From: Syntrophobacterales bacterium
GTDB taxonomy: Bacteria > Desulfobacterota > Syntrophia > Syntrophales > UBA5619
DNA: 32,663 nt
NCBI GenBank assembly: GCA_019429105.1
Contig: JAHYJE010000033.1
Coordinates: 1-32,663 of the forward strand
Direction: 5' to 3'
Below, one piece after another: positions 16,205 to 24,457 of the stretch. Both the position numbers and the translations under genes were made by a program. The notes below the pieces were generated by a model that was given only the letters and a program-made list of their open reading frames with translations, ran no database searches and was not told where the DNA came from. Within the stretch, counting starts at the first letter, position 1. Each line of letters starts with the position of its first letter.

Positions 16205-16957
16205 ATGAAACTCAAGGACAAGATCGCGCTGGTAACCGGAGGCAGCCGGGGAGTGGGCAGGTCGGTCGCCCTCGCCTACGGGAAGGAGGGGGCCAAGGTT
16301 GTAGTCAACTATACCTCCAATGAAAAGGCGGCCCAGGAGGTTGTGGAGGCCATCGCCGCAATGGGGAGCGAGGCCATTGCCGTTAAAGCGGATGTCGCCT
16401 GCAAGGCCGACGTGGAAAGCCTTTTTGCCGCGGGAATGGAGCGGTTCGGCAGGCTGGATATCCTGGTCAACAATGCGGGATTTACCAGACCCGCCCTGCT
16501 GCTCAAGATGACGGAAGAGCAGTGGGATCAGGTGGTTGACATTCACCTGAAGGGCGCCTTCCTCTGTACCCAAGCCGCCGCCAATCTGATGAAGGGGCAA
16601 AACAGCGGGAAAATCATCAACGTCATGTCGGTTGCCGGCCTGGTGGGAACAGTCGGGCAAATCAACTACAGCGCCGCCAAGGGGGGCGTCCTGAGCATGA
16701 CCAAATCCATTGCCCGGGAACTGGCCCGCTACAACATCTGCGCCAATGTCATCTCCCTCGGCATCGTAGCCACCGACATGTCCGAGAAGATCAGAACGGA
16801 TGAAAAGCTGGCGGAGATCTACATGAACCGGATTTTGCTCAAACGCTTTGCCGAGGCCGGGGATATTGCCCCCGCTTTTGTATTTCTCGCCTCGGACGAC
16901 GCCAATTACATTACCGGTCAGCTCCTCTGCGTCGATGGCGGCTACGGAATGATCTGA
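16205..16957 (+). CDS. short-chain dehydrogenase, FabG-like
   Basis: This is a 250-residue classical SDR. The NAD(P) motif is TGGSRGVG (residues 11-18), NNAG follows at 89-92, and the catalytic Ser142, Tyr155 and Lys159 are present. The usual catalytic asparagine before LKG is His114, a variant seen in many SDRs. It ends with DGGYGMI, as FabG-type enzymes do. I use the ATG at 16205 because AAGAGG lies eight bases upstream; a GTG at 16196 is in frame but overlaps this site. Lying before had, oah and dch, it is a candidate 3-hydroxypimelyl-CoA dehydrogenase (the step after ring opening), but general 3-oxoacyl reductase activity is equally possible. Confidence 0.88.
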   Translation: MKLKDKIALVTGGSRGVGRSVALAYGKEGAKVVVNYTSNEKAAQEVVEAIAAMGSEAIAVKADVACKADVESLFAAGMERFGRLDILVNNAGFTRPALLLKMTEEQWDQVVDIHLKGAFLCTQAAANLMKGQNSGKIINVMSVAGLVGTVGQINYSAAKGGVLSMTKSIARELARYNICANVISLGIVATDMSEKIRTDEKLAEIYMNRILLKRFAEAGDIAPAFVFLASDDANYITGQLLCVDGGYGMI

Positions 16958-16983
16958 GATGTTTTCCCTGGCATGTTAATAAA

Positions 16984-17017
16984 CTTGTCAAGGCAAGATG
17001 GACCATTATGGCCATAA
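16984..17017 (+). promoter_or_regulatory. palindromes upstream of the had gene
   Basis: A 12-base perfect palindrome TTATGGCCATAA (17006-17017) and CTTG-T-CAAG (16984-16992) lie 30-65 bases before the dehydrogenase start. TTGTCA with TATGGC at 16-base spacing is a weak promoter candidate. This may be a regulator site for the had-oah genes; no regulator gene is adjacent. Confidence 0.3.
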
Positions 17018-17048
17018 ATGACTTGATAAAAAACATAAGGAGGAGAAA

Positions 17049-18155
17049 ATGGCAGGATTACCCGATAAGATAAAGACATGGCAAATGGTTCAGCCGACTG
17101 TCTTCAACCGGGAGACTAAGGAAACCACGCCTGGAAAACTGCAAAAAACAGAGATTCCAGTGCCAGATTTGAAGCCCGGGGAGGTGTTGGTAGAGGTAGC
17201 CGGCTGCGGGGTGTGTCACACGGACTTGGGGTATTTTTATGACGGCGTTCCGACTGTCTCCAAACCGCCGTTAACCTTGGGGCATGAGATCTCGGGGACA
17301 GTGGTTGCCGGGGATGCCAAATGGATCGGGAAAGAGGTTATCATTCCAGCGGTTATGCCGTGTCGTCAGTGCTACCTCTGCAAAACGGGGAGGGGGAACC
17401 GGTGCCTGGATCAGAAGATGCCCGGAAACAGCATCGGCCTGTATGGAGGTTTTTCCAGCCATATCCCGGTCCCCAGCGTTGATCTGTGCGAAGTAAAAAA
17501 CCGGGGCAACATTCCGTTGTCCCATCTTGCCGTTGTCGCCGATGCCGCCACCACGCCCTATCAGGCCGCCAAAAGGGCCGACCTGCAGCCGGGCGACAAT
17601 GTGATAGTGCTTGGCATTACCGGGGGAGTAGGACAGTATATGGGGCAGGTCGCCAAGGCCCTGGGCGCCAAGACGGTCATCGGCATCGCCCGCAATCAGG
17701 AAAAACTCGATAAGGCGCTGAAATTCGGAGCGGATTTTGTCATCAACACAACGGGCAAGGACACAGGCGCAGTGGTCAAAGAGTACCGGGGACTCTGCAA
17801 GGCAAACGGTCTTCCCAATACCGGCTGGAAGATATTCGAGGTGACGGGTTCCAAGGCGGGCCAGGAAATCGCGCTGGCCCTCTTGAGCTTTACCGGGAAA
17901 TTGCTGGTAGTGGGATACGGCGTAAGCTCGGTGGAATACAACATCAGCCGGCTTATGGCCTTTGACGCAGAGATTATTGGGACCTGGGGATGTCTCCCCG
18001 AGTATTACCCGATTGTTCTGGACATGGTGCTGAGCGGAAAGGTCAATCTCGAGGAGTTCGTCGAGACGCGCCCGATGAGCACAATCGAGCAGACCTTTGC
18101 CGAGAACCATAAGACGCCGCCGATGAAACGGATTGTACTGATCCCCGATTTCTGA
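17049..18155 (+). CDS. bamQ: 6-hydroxycyclohex-1-ene-1-carbonyl-CoA dehydrogenase (Had, BamQ)
   Basis: This is a 368-residue zinc-dependent medium-chain alcohol dehydrogenase that oxidises 6-hydroxycyclohex-1-ene-1-carbonyl-CoA to the 6-oxo compound with NAD in the benzoyl-CoA pathway. Catalytic zinc ligands include Cys56 (GVCHTD) and His79-Glu80 (GHE). Structural zinc cysteines are 105, 108, 111 and 119. The NAD motif is VLGITGGVGQYMG near residue 193. The MPGNSIGLYGGFSSHIPVP stretch (124-142) is characteristic of Had enzymes rather than general alcohol dehydrogenases. A GGAGGAG ribosome site precedes the ATG. It is immediately upstream of its pathway partner oah. Confidence 0.93.
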   Translation: MAGLPDKIKTWQMVQPTVFNRETKETTPGKLQKTEIPVPDLKPGEVLVEVAGCGVCHTDLGYFYDGVPTVSKPPLTLGHEISGTVVAGDAKWIGKEVIIPAVMPCRQCYLCKTGRGNRCLDQKMPGNSIGLYGGFSSHIPVPSVDLCEVKNRGNIPLSHLAVVADAATTPYQAAKRADLQPGDNVIVLGITGGVGQYMGQVAKALGAKTVIGIARNQEKLDKALKFGADFVINTTGKDTGAVVKEYRGLCKANGLPNTGWKIFEVTGSKAGQEIALALLSFTGKLLVVGYGVSSVEYNISRLMAFDAEIIGTWGCLPEYYPIVLDMVLSGKVNLEEFVETRPMSTIEQTFAENHKTPPMKRIVLIPDF

Positions 18156-18228
18156 AAGCGGCTGGGACGGGCTTTCGCGAACAAGGACTGAAGAGAGACG
18201 ATAAATTCAAACAACAAGGAGAGACGCT

Positions 18229-19371
18229 ATGACATTAAAGGGTTTGGAATGGCTGCCGCGGGAAGACGGCATCAAGGATCACGCGTTGCATACGGACAAG
18301 CATTGGGGAACGGAAGCGCCCTGTACGGTCTATGAGAAAAGGCCCCTTACCGATCCCACGGGGAAGGTCGTCGATGGCCTCTTTACCGCGTGGATTCGCC
18401 TCAACAACCCCAAACAGTTCAATTCCTACACGACAGAAATGGTCAAAGGGGTGATTGCCGGTTTTGAAAACGCGTCGTTAGACAGAAGCGTTGTGGCTGT
18501 GGTCTTCACGGGCACGGGCCCCTACGCGTTTTGCACCGGCGGCAACACCAAGGAGTACAGCGAGTATTACAGCATGAGGTCCGACGAGTACGGGCAGTAC
18601 ATGGAACTCTTCAACCACATGGTTGATTCCATCCTCTTCTGCAAAAAGCCGGTTATCTGCCGGGTGAACGGCATGCGGGTGGCCGGTGGTCAGGAGATTG
18701 GCATGGCGTGCGACCTTGCCGTATCCTCGGATCTGGCGATCTACGGTCAGGCGGGTCCGCGACATGGTTCCGCCCCGGTCGGCGGCGCCTCGGACTTTCT
18801 GCCCTGGTACCTCGGCATCGAAGACGCCATGTGGAACTGCGTCTCCTGTGAGATGTGGTCGGCCTACAAGATGAAGGCGAAGAATCTGATCAGCAAGATT
18901 GTTCCCGTACTGAAGGTGGATGGGAAATGGGTGCGCAATCCCCAGGTCATCACGGATGTTTACGTGCAGGACGGCGAGATCGTTTACGGCGAAAACAAAA
19001 CCGGCGAAGAAGCCAAGGCTGCCCGTGAATTTGTCAAACTGCATCAGCCCAATGCCGATTTCGAACTCCTCGACAAGGAGGTTGACAAGATGGTCTGGAC
19101 GTTCGCCAATTTGTTCCCCGGTTGCCTGATGGAGTCGATTGACAGCGTCCGCCAGAAGAAGAAATTCTTCTGGGATACCATGAAAAATGCCCATCGCCAC
19201 TGGCTGGCTGCCAACATGGGCGGCGAGGCCTTCCTCGGCTTCGGGGCCTTCAACTCGAAGAAGATCACCGGCAAGGACACTATTGATTTCATCAAGTTCC
19301 GTCAGAATATCGTCGAAGGCAAGGCCTGGGATATGGAGATGTTCTCGGGAGTTCTGGGGAAACCTCTTTAA
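18229..19371 (+). CDS. bamA: 6-oxocyclohex-1-ene-1-carbonyl-CoA hydrolase (Oah, BamA)
   Basis: This is a 380-residue crotonase-family ring-opening hydrolase that converts 6-oxocyclohex-1-ene-1-carbonyl-CoA to 3-hydroxypimelyl-CoA by hydration and C-C cleavage. It is the established marker gene for anaerobic aromatic degradation through benzoyl-CoA. Recognisable segments are the N-terminal WLPREDGIKDHALHTDKHWG, the oxyanion-hole region FCTGGNTKEYSEYYSMRSDEY, GMRVAGGQEIGMACDLAVS and AGPRHGSAPVGGASDFLPW. Its length is normal for BamA. The ribosome site AAGGAGAG lies seven bases before the ATG. A strong terminator follows it at 19404-19450. Confidence 0.97.
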   Translation: MTLKGLEWLPREDGIKDHALHTDKHWGTEAPCTVYEKRPLTDPTGKVVDGLFTAWIRLNNPKQFNSYTTEMVKGVIAGFENASLDRSVVAVVFTGTGPYAFCTGGNTKEYSEYYSMRSDEYGQYMELFNHMVDSILFCKKPVICRVNGMRVAGGQEIGMACDLAVSSDLAIYGQAGPRHGSAPVGGASDFLPWYLGIEDAMWNCVSCEMWSAYKMKAKNLISKIVPVLKVDGKWVRNPQVITDVYVQDGEIVYGENKTGEEAKAAREFVKLHQPNADFELLDKEVDKMVWTFANLFPGCLMESIDSVRQKKKFFWDTMKNAHRHWLAANMGGEAFLGFGAFNSKKITGKDTIDFIKFRQNIVEGKAWDMEMFSGVLGKPL

Positions 19372-19403
19372 CAGGGGTTTTTAAAGACGCACTATGGCTA
19401 GCG

Positions 19404-19450
19404 AAGAGGCAGGCATGTTCCCGAAAAAGAGACCTGCCTGCCTCTTTTTT
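19404..19450 (+). terminator. intrinsic terminator after oah
   Basis: Twelve-base perfect arms AAGAGGCAGGCA (19404-19415) and TGCCTGCCTCTT (19435-19446), a 19-base loop, then a T-run continuing to 19450. This is a standard rho-independent terminator. It sits between oah and dch, 25 bases before the dch ATG, so it separates or attenuates dch expression. Confidence 0.85.
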
Positions 19451-19475
19451 ATGTAAAAAAAGGAGCTAAAATACC

Positions 19476-20243
19476 ATGAGTTATGAGCATATTGAAGCGG
19501 CAATGCAGGATGGCCTGGGAACCATAACCCTCAACCGTCCGCCGGTGAACGTCCTGAACATCGCCATGATGAAGGAGATCAATGGGGTGCTGGACGCATG
19601 GAGAGGCCAGAAGGATTTGAAGGCAGTTCTGTTCCAGGCAAAAGGCAAATGCTTTTCCGCCGGCGTGGATGTAGGGGAACACATGGGCGATCTGGCGCCG
19701 AAGATGATCGACGCCTTTCACGGCATGTTCCGCCGGATGGAGAAAATTGACGTTCCAACCGTGGCCTCGGTTTACGGCTCCTGTCTGGGAGGCGGTTGCG
19801 AGCTCGCCATCTTCTGTGATCTGGTCATCGCTGCGGATGATGCCAAGTTCGGCCAGCCGGAGATCCAGGTCGGGGTCTTTCCCCCGATTGCCGCCCAGAT
19901 CATGCCGCGCATCATCGGGCAGAAGGCAGCGATGGAGCTGATCCTTTCCGGGAAAACCATCTCGGCCGGGGAGGCCAGGGAACTGGGGTTGATCAACCAG
20001 GTGGTGGGGCGAGACGAGCTGGAAACGGCCACCGCGGCCTTTTTGAAGCCCTACCTGAGGCTGAGCGCCGAGGTGCTCCGCTTGACAAAAAAGGCGGTTA
20101 AAGCAGGGCTTATGGACCCGCTGGAACCATCTTTGCAAACCATCGAAGCTATCTATCTGCAGGAACTCCTGAAGACAACGGATGCCCAGGAGGGCCTTGT
20201 CGCCTTTCTCGAAAAGAGAAAACCGCAGTGGCGCAATGAATAA
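19476..20243 (+). CDS. bamR: cyclohexa-1,5-diene-1-carbonyl-CoA hydratase (Dch, BamR)
   Basis: This is a 255-residue crotonase-fold enoyl-CoA hydratase. In the benzoyl-CoA pathway Dch adds water to the cyclic dienoyl-CoA made by benzoyl-CoA reductase, giving the substrate of Had. Family features are TLNRPPVNVLNIAMM at the start, the oxyanion segments FSAGVDVGEH and YGSCLGGGCELAIF, and the FGQPEIQVGVFPPIAA stretch that resembles Dch enzymes. The assignment over generic hydratases rests on this similarity and on linkage to had and oah. It follows a terminator with only 25 bases in between; AAGGAG lies about ten bases before the ATG. Confidence 0.9.
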   Translation: MSYEHIEAAMQDGLGTITLNRPPVNVLNIAMMKEINGVLDAWRGQKDLKAVLFQAKGKCFSAGVDVGEHMGDLAPKMIDAFHGMFRRMEKIDVPTVASVYGSCLGGGCELAIFCDLVIAADDAKFGQPEIQVGVFPPIAAQIMPRIIGQKAAMELILSGKTISAGEARELGLINQVVGRDELETATAAFLKPYLRLSAEVLRLTKKAVKAGLMDPLEPSLQTIEAIYLQELLKTTDAQEGLVAFLEKRKPQWRNE

Positions 20244-20657
20244 GTTTACAGAGGGCTGCATCCCACGCCAACAGCCATGAAGCCGGGAGTGTACTTTCCG
20301 GCAGCCGTTTGCTGGAATGCCGGGCGTGTCAGCCCTCCAACTGGTCCATAAACTGAGGCGGGAACAGCAGCGGGAAGGCGTCTCCATTGTCCTATCCGGG
20401 AAATGGCTTGCCGGTTCGTCGGCAGGATGCGGCTGATGAACAGTCATCACTGGAGCGCCTCCGCAAATCGCTGCCTGGGGGAGGATGATATCCGCCCTTG
20501 ATGGACAAGCAGTTAAATAATTGTCAATATAGGGTTCCTGAGACTAGAAAAAACAAAGTTTTTCAGGTTCATCCGGTCTATTTGCTGCGTGTAACAAATT
20601 ATCGGCTGTAAATTGAATCGAAAGGCAGTATTCCGCTTTCAGTTCTGAATATAGATA
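20244..20657. other. intergenic gap between benzoate genes and type I RM locus
   Basis: About 414 bases with no supported gene. The left half is GC-rich like the neighbouring coding DNA, and the right half turns AT-rich, marking a composition boundary just before the restriction locus. A six-base hairpin GAAAAA/TTTTTC lies near 20549-20566. I see no integrase, tRNA or attachment-site repeat that would show how the restriction locus arrived. Confidence 0.5.
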
Positions 20658-20693
20658 GTAGTTGTTGACAACTACTCTATTGGGGAGTATAGT
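20658..20693 (+). promoter_or_regulatory. type I RM promoter with 18-bp operator palindrome
   Basis: TTGACA (20665-20670) and TATAGT (20688-20693) are exactly 17 bases apart, a near-consensus sigma-70 promoter. The perfect palindrome GTAGTTGTTGACAACTAC (20658-20675) covers the -35 box. A second short symmetry ACTC-N6-GAGT (20674-20687) lies in the spacer. The first gene downstream encodes a small HTH protein (20744), a natural candidate to bind here and repress its own operon. Confidence 0.75.
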
Positions 20694-20743
20694 ATTCGCA
20701 ACTTGGCGGATTAGCATACACTTTTAAGTTCGGGAGCTAAACC

Positions 20744-20947
20744 ATGGACAGGGAATCACGGAAAAAGCAGGTCGCCCACTGCCTTGTCGATATGGGCCAA
20801 ACGATCACCTCCTGGGCCGCCAAGAACGGTCTGCACCACAAGATCGTCTCCGACCTGATCGACGGCAAGCTGAAGGGAACCCGAGGCGTCGCCCTGGAAA
20901 CCCGTCGTGCAATGGAAAAAACGTTCGGTCCCATCTTCGACGAATAG
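20744..20947 (+). CDS. small HTH DNA-binding regulator (BcepMu gp16-like)
   Basis: This is a 67-residue basic protein with a single helix-turn-helix: ITSWAAKNGLHHKIVSDLIDG (residues about 20-40), then KLKGTRGVALETRRAMEKTFG. The pattern (short helix, WA--NG----V---L-G, then a TRG loop) resembles the phage-associated BcepMu gp16 family and Cro-like repressors. A GGGAG site precedes the ATG. It is the first gene after the palindromic promoter and ends 28 bases before hsdM, so it probably controls the restriction-modification operon in the manner of C proteins. That control function is inference. Confidence 0.75.
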   Translation: MDRESRKKQVAHCLVDMGQTITSWAAKNGLHHKIVSDLIDGKLKGTRGVALETRRAMEKTFGPIFDE

Positions 20948-20975
20948 ACGAATAGGAGATCACCCCAAGGATCCT

Positions 20976-23192
20976 ATGAATACCCAACAGATCGAAAAAG
21001 AACTCTGGGAGGCGGCCGATCAGCTCCGGGCCAATTCCAAACTCACCGCCGCCGAGTACTCCATGCCCGTCCTGGGGCTGATATTTCTGCGCCACGCCGA
21101 CAATCGCTTCAAACAATTCGTGGATGAGATCGAGAAGTCCATCCCGCCCCAGGTGCCGGCGGCCCAGCGGGAAGGGTTGATCAAGCTGGAGTTTCAGGGC
21201 AAGGCCGCCATGTATCTGCCGCAAGAGGCCCGCTACGACTATCTGGCCGATCTGCCCAAGGGCAAGAATGTCGGCAAGGCCATCGACGATGCCATGGACC
21301 TGATAGAGAACGAGTATGAAGTCCTCAAGGGCGCTCTGCCGCGGGGCTATTCGGCTTTTGAACCGGATCTCCTGGCGGAAATCGTCAAGATCTTCAACCG
21401 CGACGCCCTGAAGAAGGCCAGCGGCGACGTCTTCGGCCGCATCTACGAATACTTCCTCAACAAGTTTGCCCAGAGCGGCGCTCAGGAGGGCGGCGAATTC
21501 TTCACGCCCCCGTCCCTGGTCCGGATGATCGTCAATGTGATCGAGCCGGATCACGGCATCATCCTCGATCCGGCGGTCGGCTCGGCCGGCATGTTCGTGC
21601 AGACCGGCCACTTCATCGAGGATGTGCGCCGCCAGAACCCCAACGACAAGGCGACCTTCTTCGGGCAGGAAAAATCCGAAACCAACACAAAGCTGGCCCG
21701 CATGAACCTGGCCGTTCACGGCCTGGACGGAAAGATCATTCAGGGCAACACCTTTTATGATGATCACCACACCTTGTTGGGCCGCTGCGACTACGTCATG
21801 GCCAATCCCCCCTTCAACGTCGATTCGGTGGACACCAAGAAGGTGGAGGCCCATGTGGGAGAAGGGGACCGCCTGCCTTTCGGTTTGCCCGGCATCAACG
21901 CCAAGACCGGGGCGATCTCCAATGCCAACAGCCTTTGGATCCAGTTCTTCTATTCCTATCTCAACGACACCGGCAGGACCGGGTTCGTCATGGCCTCCTC
22001 GGCGTCCGATGCAGGCAACAAGGACAAGGAGATCCGCCGGAAGCTGGTGGAGTCCGGCCACGTGGACGCGATGATCGCCATCGGCCCCAAGTTCTTCTAC
22101 ACCCGCGGCCTCCCCTGCACCCTCTGGTTCTTCGATAAGGGGAAAGGTTCTATGCCCCGGCAGAAAGAGGTCACGGGCGCGCCCGCTTGGAACGATAGCG
22201 ATCATGTGCTGATGATCGACGCCCGCAACGTCTACCATGCAGTTTCGGCCCGGTCCCACGTCTTTACGGAAGAGCAGTTGGCCAACCTGACCGCCATTAC
22301 CTGGCTCTACCGGGGGGAGCAGGCAAAGTTCGTCGCCTTGGTCGCCTCTTACCAGCGGCGGGTGGATGAATGGCTGGCGGAACTGCCGGTCCGCCTCGCC
22401 GCAGATGGAGAAAAGGCACAGGAAGTGGCCAGCCTGCTGACCACCTTTTCCGACCAGGTGGTTCTCGCGGCACTGAATAAGGACGTTCCGGAAGAGGAAC
22501 AAATCACGCAGATGCAGTTGACGGCTTTCAAGGGTGAGTTGCAGGCCGCAGGGGAGCAGACCGCCGCTATAGACCGGCAGATCGCTGCCCTGTTAGCGCA
22601 GGCGGCAGCCGCTAGGGGAAAGATCGCCGCTGCCGACCGGTCTTCCCATGCCGGCCAAAAGGCCCTTCAGACAGAACTGGATGCCTTTTTGCCCCTGTTG
22701 AAAGAGGCGCAGAAGGAAGTGGAGGCCCGCCACAAGCTCTGGCTGAAACTCCTGGACAGGGCGGAAAAAACCCTGTCGGCTCGCAAGTCGGATGCCTACG
22801 ACAACAAACGCGGCCGGGAGATAAAGCGGGCGCTGACGGCAGCGGACGAGAAGAAGGAAGAAGAACCGACTATCCGTGATCTAGTACTGGAAGGCCTCAA
22901 ACAGGCAGCCTACTTCATCGCTCAGGTGAACAAGCTTCACAAGCGCTTCCCCGAGGCCGTTTATGCCGATGTCCCGGGTCTCTGCAATGTGGTTTCCCGA
23001 GCTGACATTGCAGCTAGCGACTATAGCCTCACGCCAGGCCGGTACGTCGGCGTGGCGGTATTGGCGGAGGATGACGAGGAGGACTTCCAGGAACGGCTGA
23101 CCCAGATTCATACAGAGCTGGAAGAGTTGAACGAAAAGACGGTGCTGCTGGCTGAGCGTATAAAGGAAAACTTCGCGGAGTTGATGGTATGA
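20976..23192 (+). CDS. hsdM: type I restriction-modification methyltransferase subunit HsdM
   Basis: This is a 738-residue N6-adenine methyltransferase. Residues about 5-160 are the HsdM N-terminal helical domain. Motif I is DPAVGSAGMF (198-207) and motif IV is NPPF (277-280). The C-terminal SDYSLTPGRYVGV segment and helix typical of HsdM are present. It is about 200 residues longer than usual because a long, Ala/Glu/Gln-rich, coiled-coil-like segment lies at about residues 440-640. I start at the ATG at 20976 (MNTQQIEKELWEAADQLR) with AAGGAT six bases upstream. It overlaps hsdS by ATGA. With HsdS it forms the modification enzyme, and with HsdR the full restriction complex. Confidence 0.96.
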   Translation: MNTQQIEKELWEAADQLRANSKLTAAEYSMPVLGLIFLRHADNRFKQFVDEIEKSIPPQVPAAQREGLIKLEFQGKAAMYLPQEARYDYLADLPKGKNVGKAIDDAMDLIENEYEVLKGALPRGYSAFEPDLLAEIVKIFNRDALKKASGDVFGRIYEYFLNKFAQSGAQEGGEFFTPPSLVRMIVNVIEPDHGIILDPAVGSAGMFVQTGHFIEDVRRQNPNDKATFFGQEKSETNTKLARMNLAVHGLDGKIIQGNTFYDDHHTLLGRCDYVMANPPFNVDSVDTKKVEAHVGEGDRLPFGLPGINAKTGAISNANSLWIQFFYSYLNDTGRTGFVMASSASDAGNKDKEIRRKLVESGHVDAMIAIGPKFFYTRGLPCTLWFFDKGKGSMPRQKEVTGAPAWNDSDHVLMIDARNVYHAVSARSHVFTEEQLANLTAITWLYRGEQAKFVALVASYQRRVDEWLAELPVRLAADGEKAQEVASLLTTFSDQVVLAALNKDVPEEEQITQMQLTAFKGELQAAGEQTAAIDRQIAALLAQAAAARGKIAAADRSSHAGQKALQTELDAFLPLLKEAQKEVEARHKLWLKLLDRAEKTLSARKSDAYDNKRGREIKRALTAADEKKEEEPTIRDLVLEGLKQAAYFIAQVNKLHKRFPEAVYADVPGLCNVVSRADIAASDYSLTPGRYVGVAVLAEDDEEDFQERLTQIHTELEELNEKTVLLAERIKENFAELMV

Positions 23193-24457
23193 GTGAGTCC
23201 TGGGGAAAAATTGCTTTTGAGCAAGCTCCTCTCCAAATTATAGATGGGGATCGAGGTACCAAATATCCGCAAAAAGACGATTTCACGGATTCAGGTTACT
23301 GCGTATTCTTGAATACCAGCAATGTATTAAGTGATGGATTCAATTTGTTTCAATGCCAATTCATTTCTGAGTCGAAAGACCAAGAGCTAAGGAAAGGACG
23401 CTTGTGCAGGGGTGACGTTGTTCTCACAACCCGGGGTACAATAGGGAACATAGGTATATATGATGAGAGCGTGCCCTATGACCATATCAGGATTAATTCC
23501 GGGATGGTGATCCTCCGTACAGACAAGGGAAAGCTTTTGCCGGCATTCCTGTTCCAGTTCTTGCGATCGTCGTTCTTCAGGGAACAAGTAGATTCATTGA
23601 GGAGTGGTGCGGCCCAACCCCAGCTTCCAATTCGAGATATCAAACGCGTTCTTATTCCATTTCCTGATGTTCCGATTCAAACTTGCATTGTGTCGGTGCT
23701 CTCCGCCTACGACGACCTCATCACAGCCAACCAACGCCGCATCCAACTGCTGGAGGAGTCGGCCCGGCTGCTGTATCGCGAATGGTTCGTGAAGCTGTGC
23801 TTCCCTGGGCACGAGACCGTGCCGATCAGTGATGGCGTCCCCGGGGGATGGGCACGCAAGCCCGTTTCAGCACTGGTCGATGTTAATCCAAGGACTCCAT
23901 TTCCCAGAGATGTGGCAAGACCTTTCGTAAGGATGGAGGTCCTTGCCGAAGACTCGATGGTTATAGATGCCTCCTCTGATGCCCGACCTATAAGCGGGGG
24001 AGCAAAATTCCGAAATGGTGATACCCTATTGGCGAGGATTACGCCATGTCTTGAAAACGGAAAGACCGGTTTTGTTCAGTTTCTTGAAGATGATGAGGCC
24101 GTCGCCAGTGGTTCAACGGAGTTTATTGTGCTCCGGTCCCGCACGGTCAATCCCTACTATGTCTATTGCCTTGCACGTAGCGATTCTTTCCGTGAACATG
24201 CGATTAACAGCATGGCGGGATCCGATGGACGGCAACGGGTCAACACAAAATGTTTCCAGCAATACTTGACATTACAACCGCCTGATGATGTGTCGCAGCA
24301 TTTCGAAGACAAAGTGAGAGATATGTTCGAACAGGTACAGTCTCTGACGAACTACAATCAGGCATTACGTGAGGCTCGCGACCTGCTCCTCCCCAAGCTG
24401 ATGTCCGGAGCGCTGGACGTGAGCCGCATCACTGTTCCCCAGGAGGTCGCCGCATGA
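23189..24457 (+). CDS. hsdS: type I restriction-modification specificity subunit HsdS
   Basis: This is a 422-residue specificity subunit with two target-recognition domains: the first at about residues 1-150 and the second at about 205-370. The conserved helical spacers are YDDLITANQRRIQLLEESARL (central) and NQALREARDLLLPKLMSGALDVS (C-terminal). Both recognition domains are plainly richer in A and T than the conserved spacers and flanking genes, a sign of domain exchange. It overlaps hsdM by ATGA at its start and the next gene by ATGA at its end. The recognised bipartite sequence cannot be predicted by eye. Confidence 0.95.
   Translation: MSESWGKIAFEQAPLQIIDGDRGTKYPQKDDFTDSGYCVFLNTSNVLSDGFNLFQCQFISESKDQELRKGRLCRGDVVLTTRGTIGNIGIYDESVPYDHIRINSGMVILRTDKGKLLPAFLFQFLRSSFFREQVDSLRSGAAQPQLPIRDIKRVLIPFPDVPIQTCIVSVLSAYDDLITANQRRIQLLEESARLLYREWFVKLCFPGHETVPISDGVPGGWARKPVSALVDVNPRTPFPRDVARPFVRMEVLAEDSMVIDASSDARPISGGAKFRNGDTLLARITPCLENGKTGFVQFLEDDEAVASGSTEFIVLRSRTVNPYYVYCLARSDSFREHAINSMAGSDGRQRVNTKCFQQYLTLQPPDDVSQHFEDKVRDMFEQVQSLTNYNQALREARDLLLPKLMSGALDVSRITVPQEVAA

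Noticed and set aside
20805-22502. Long minus-strand open frame of 565 codons opposite hsdM
   Set aside because: It is antisense to a clear hsdM with all motifs; GC-rich codons leave the opposite strand open. No recognisable domain or ribosome site.
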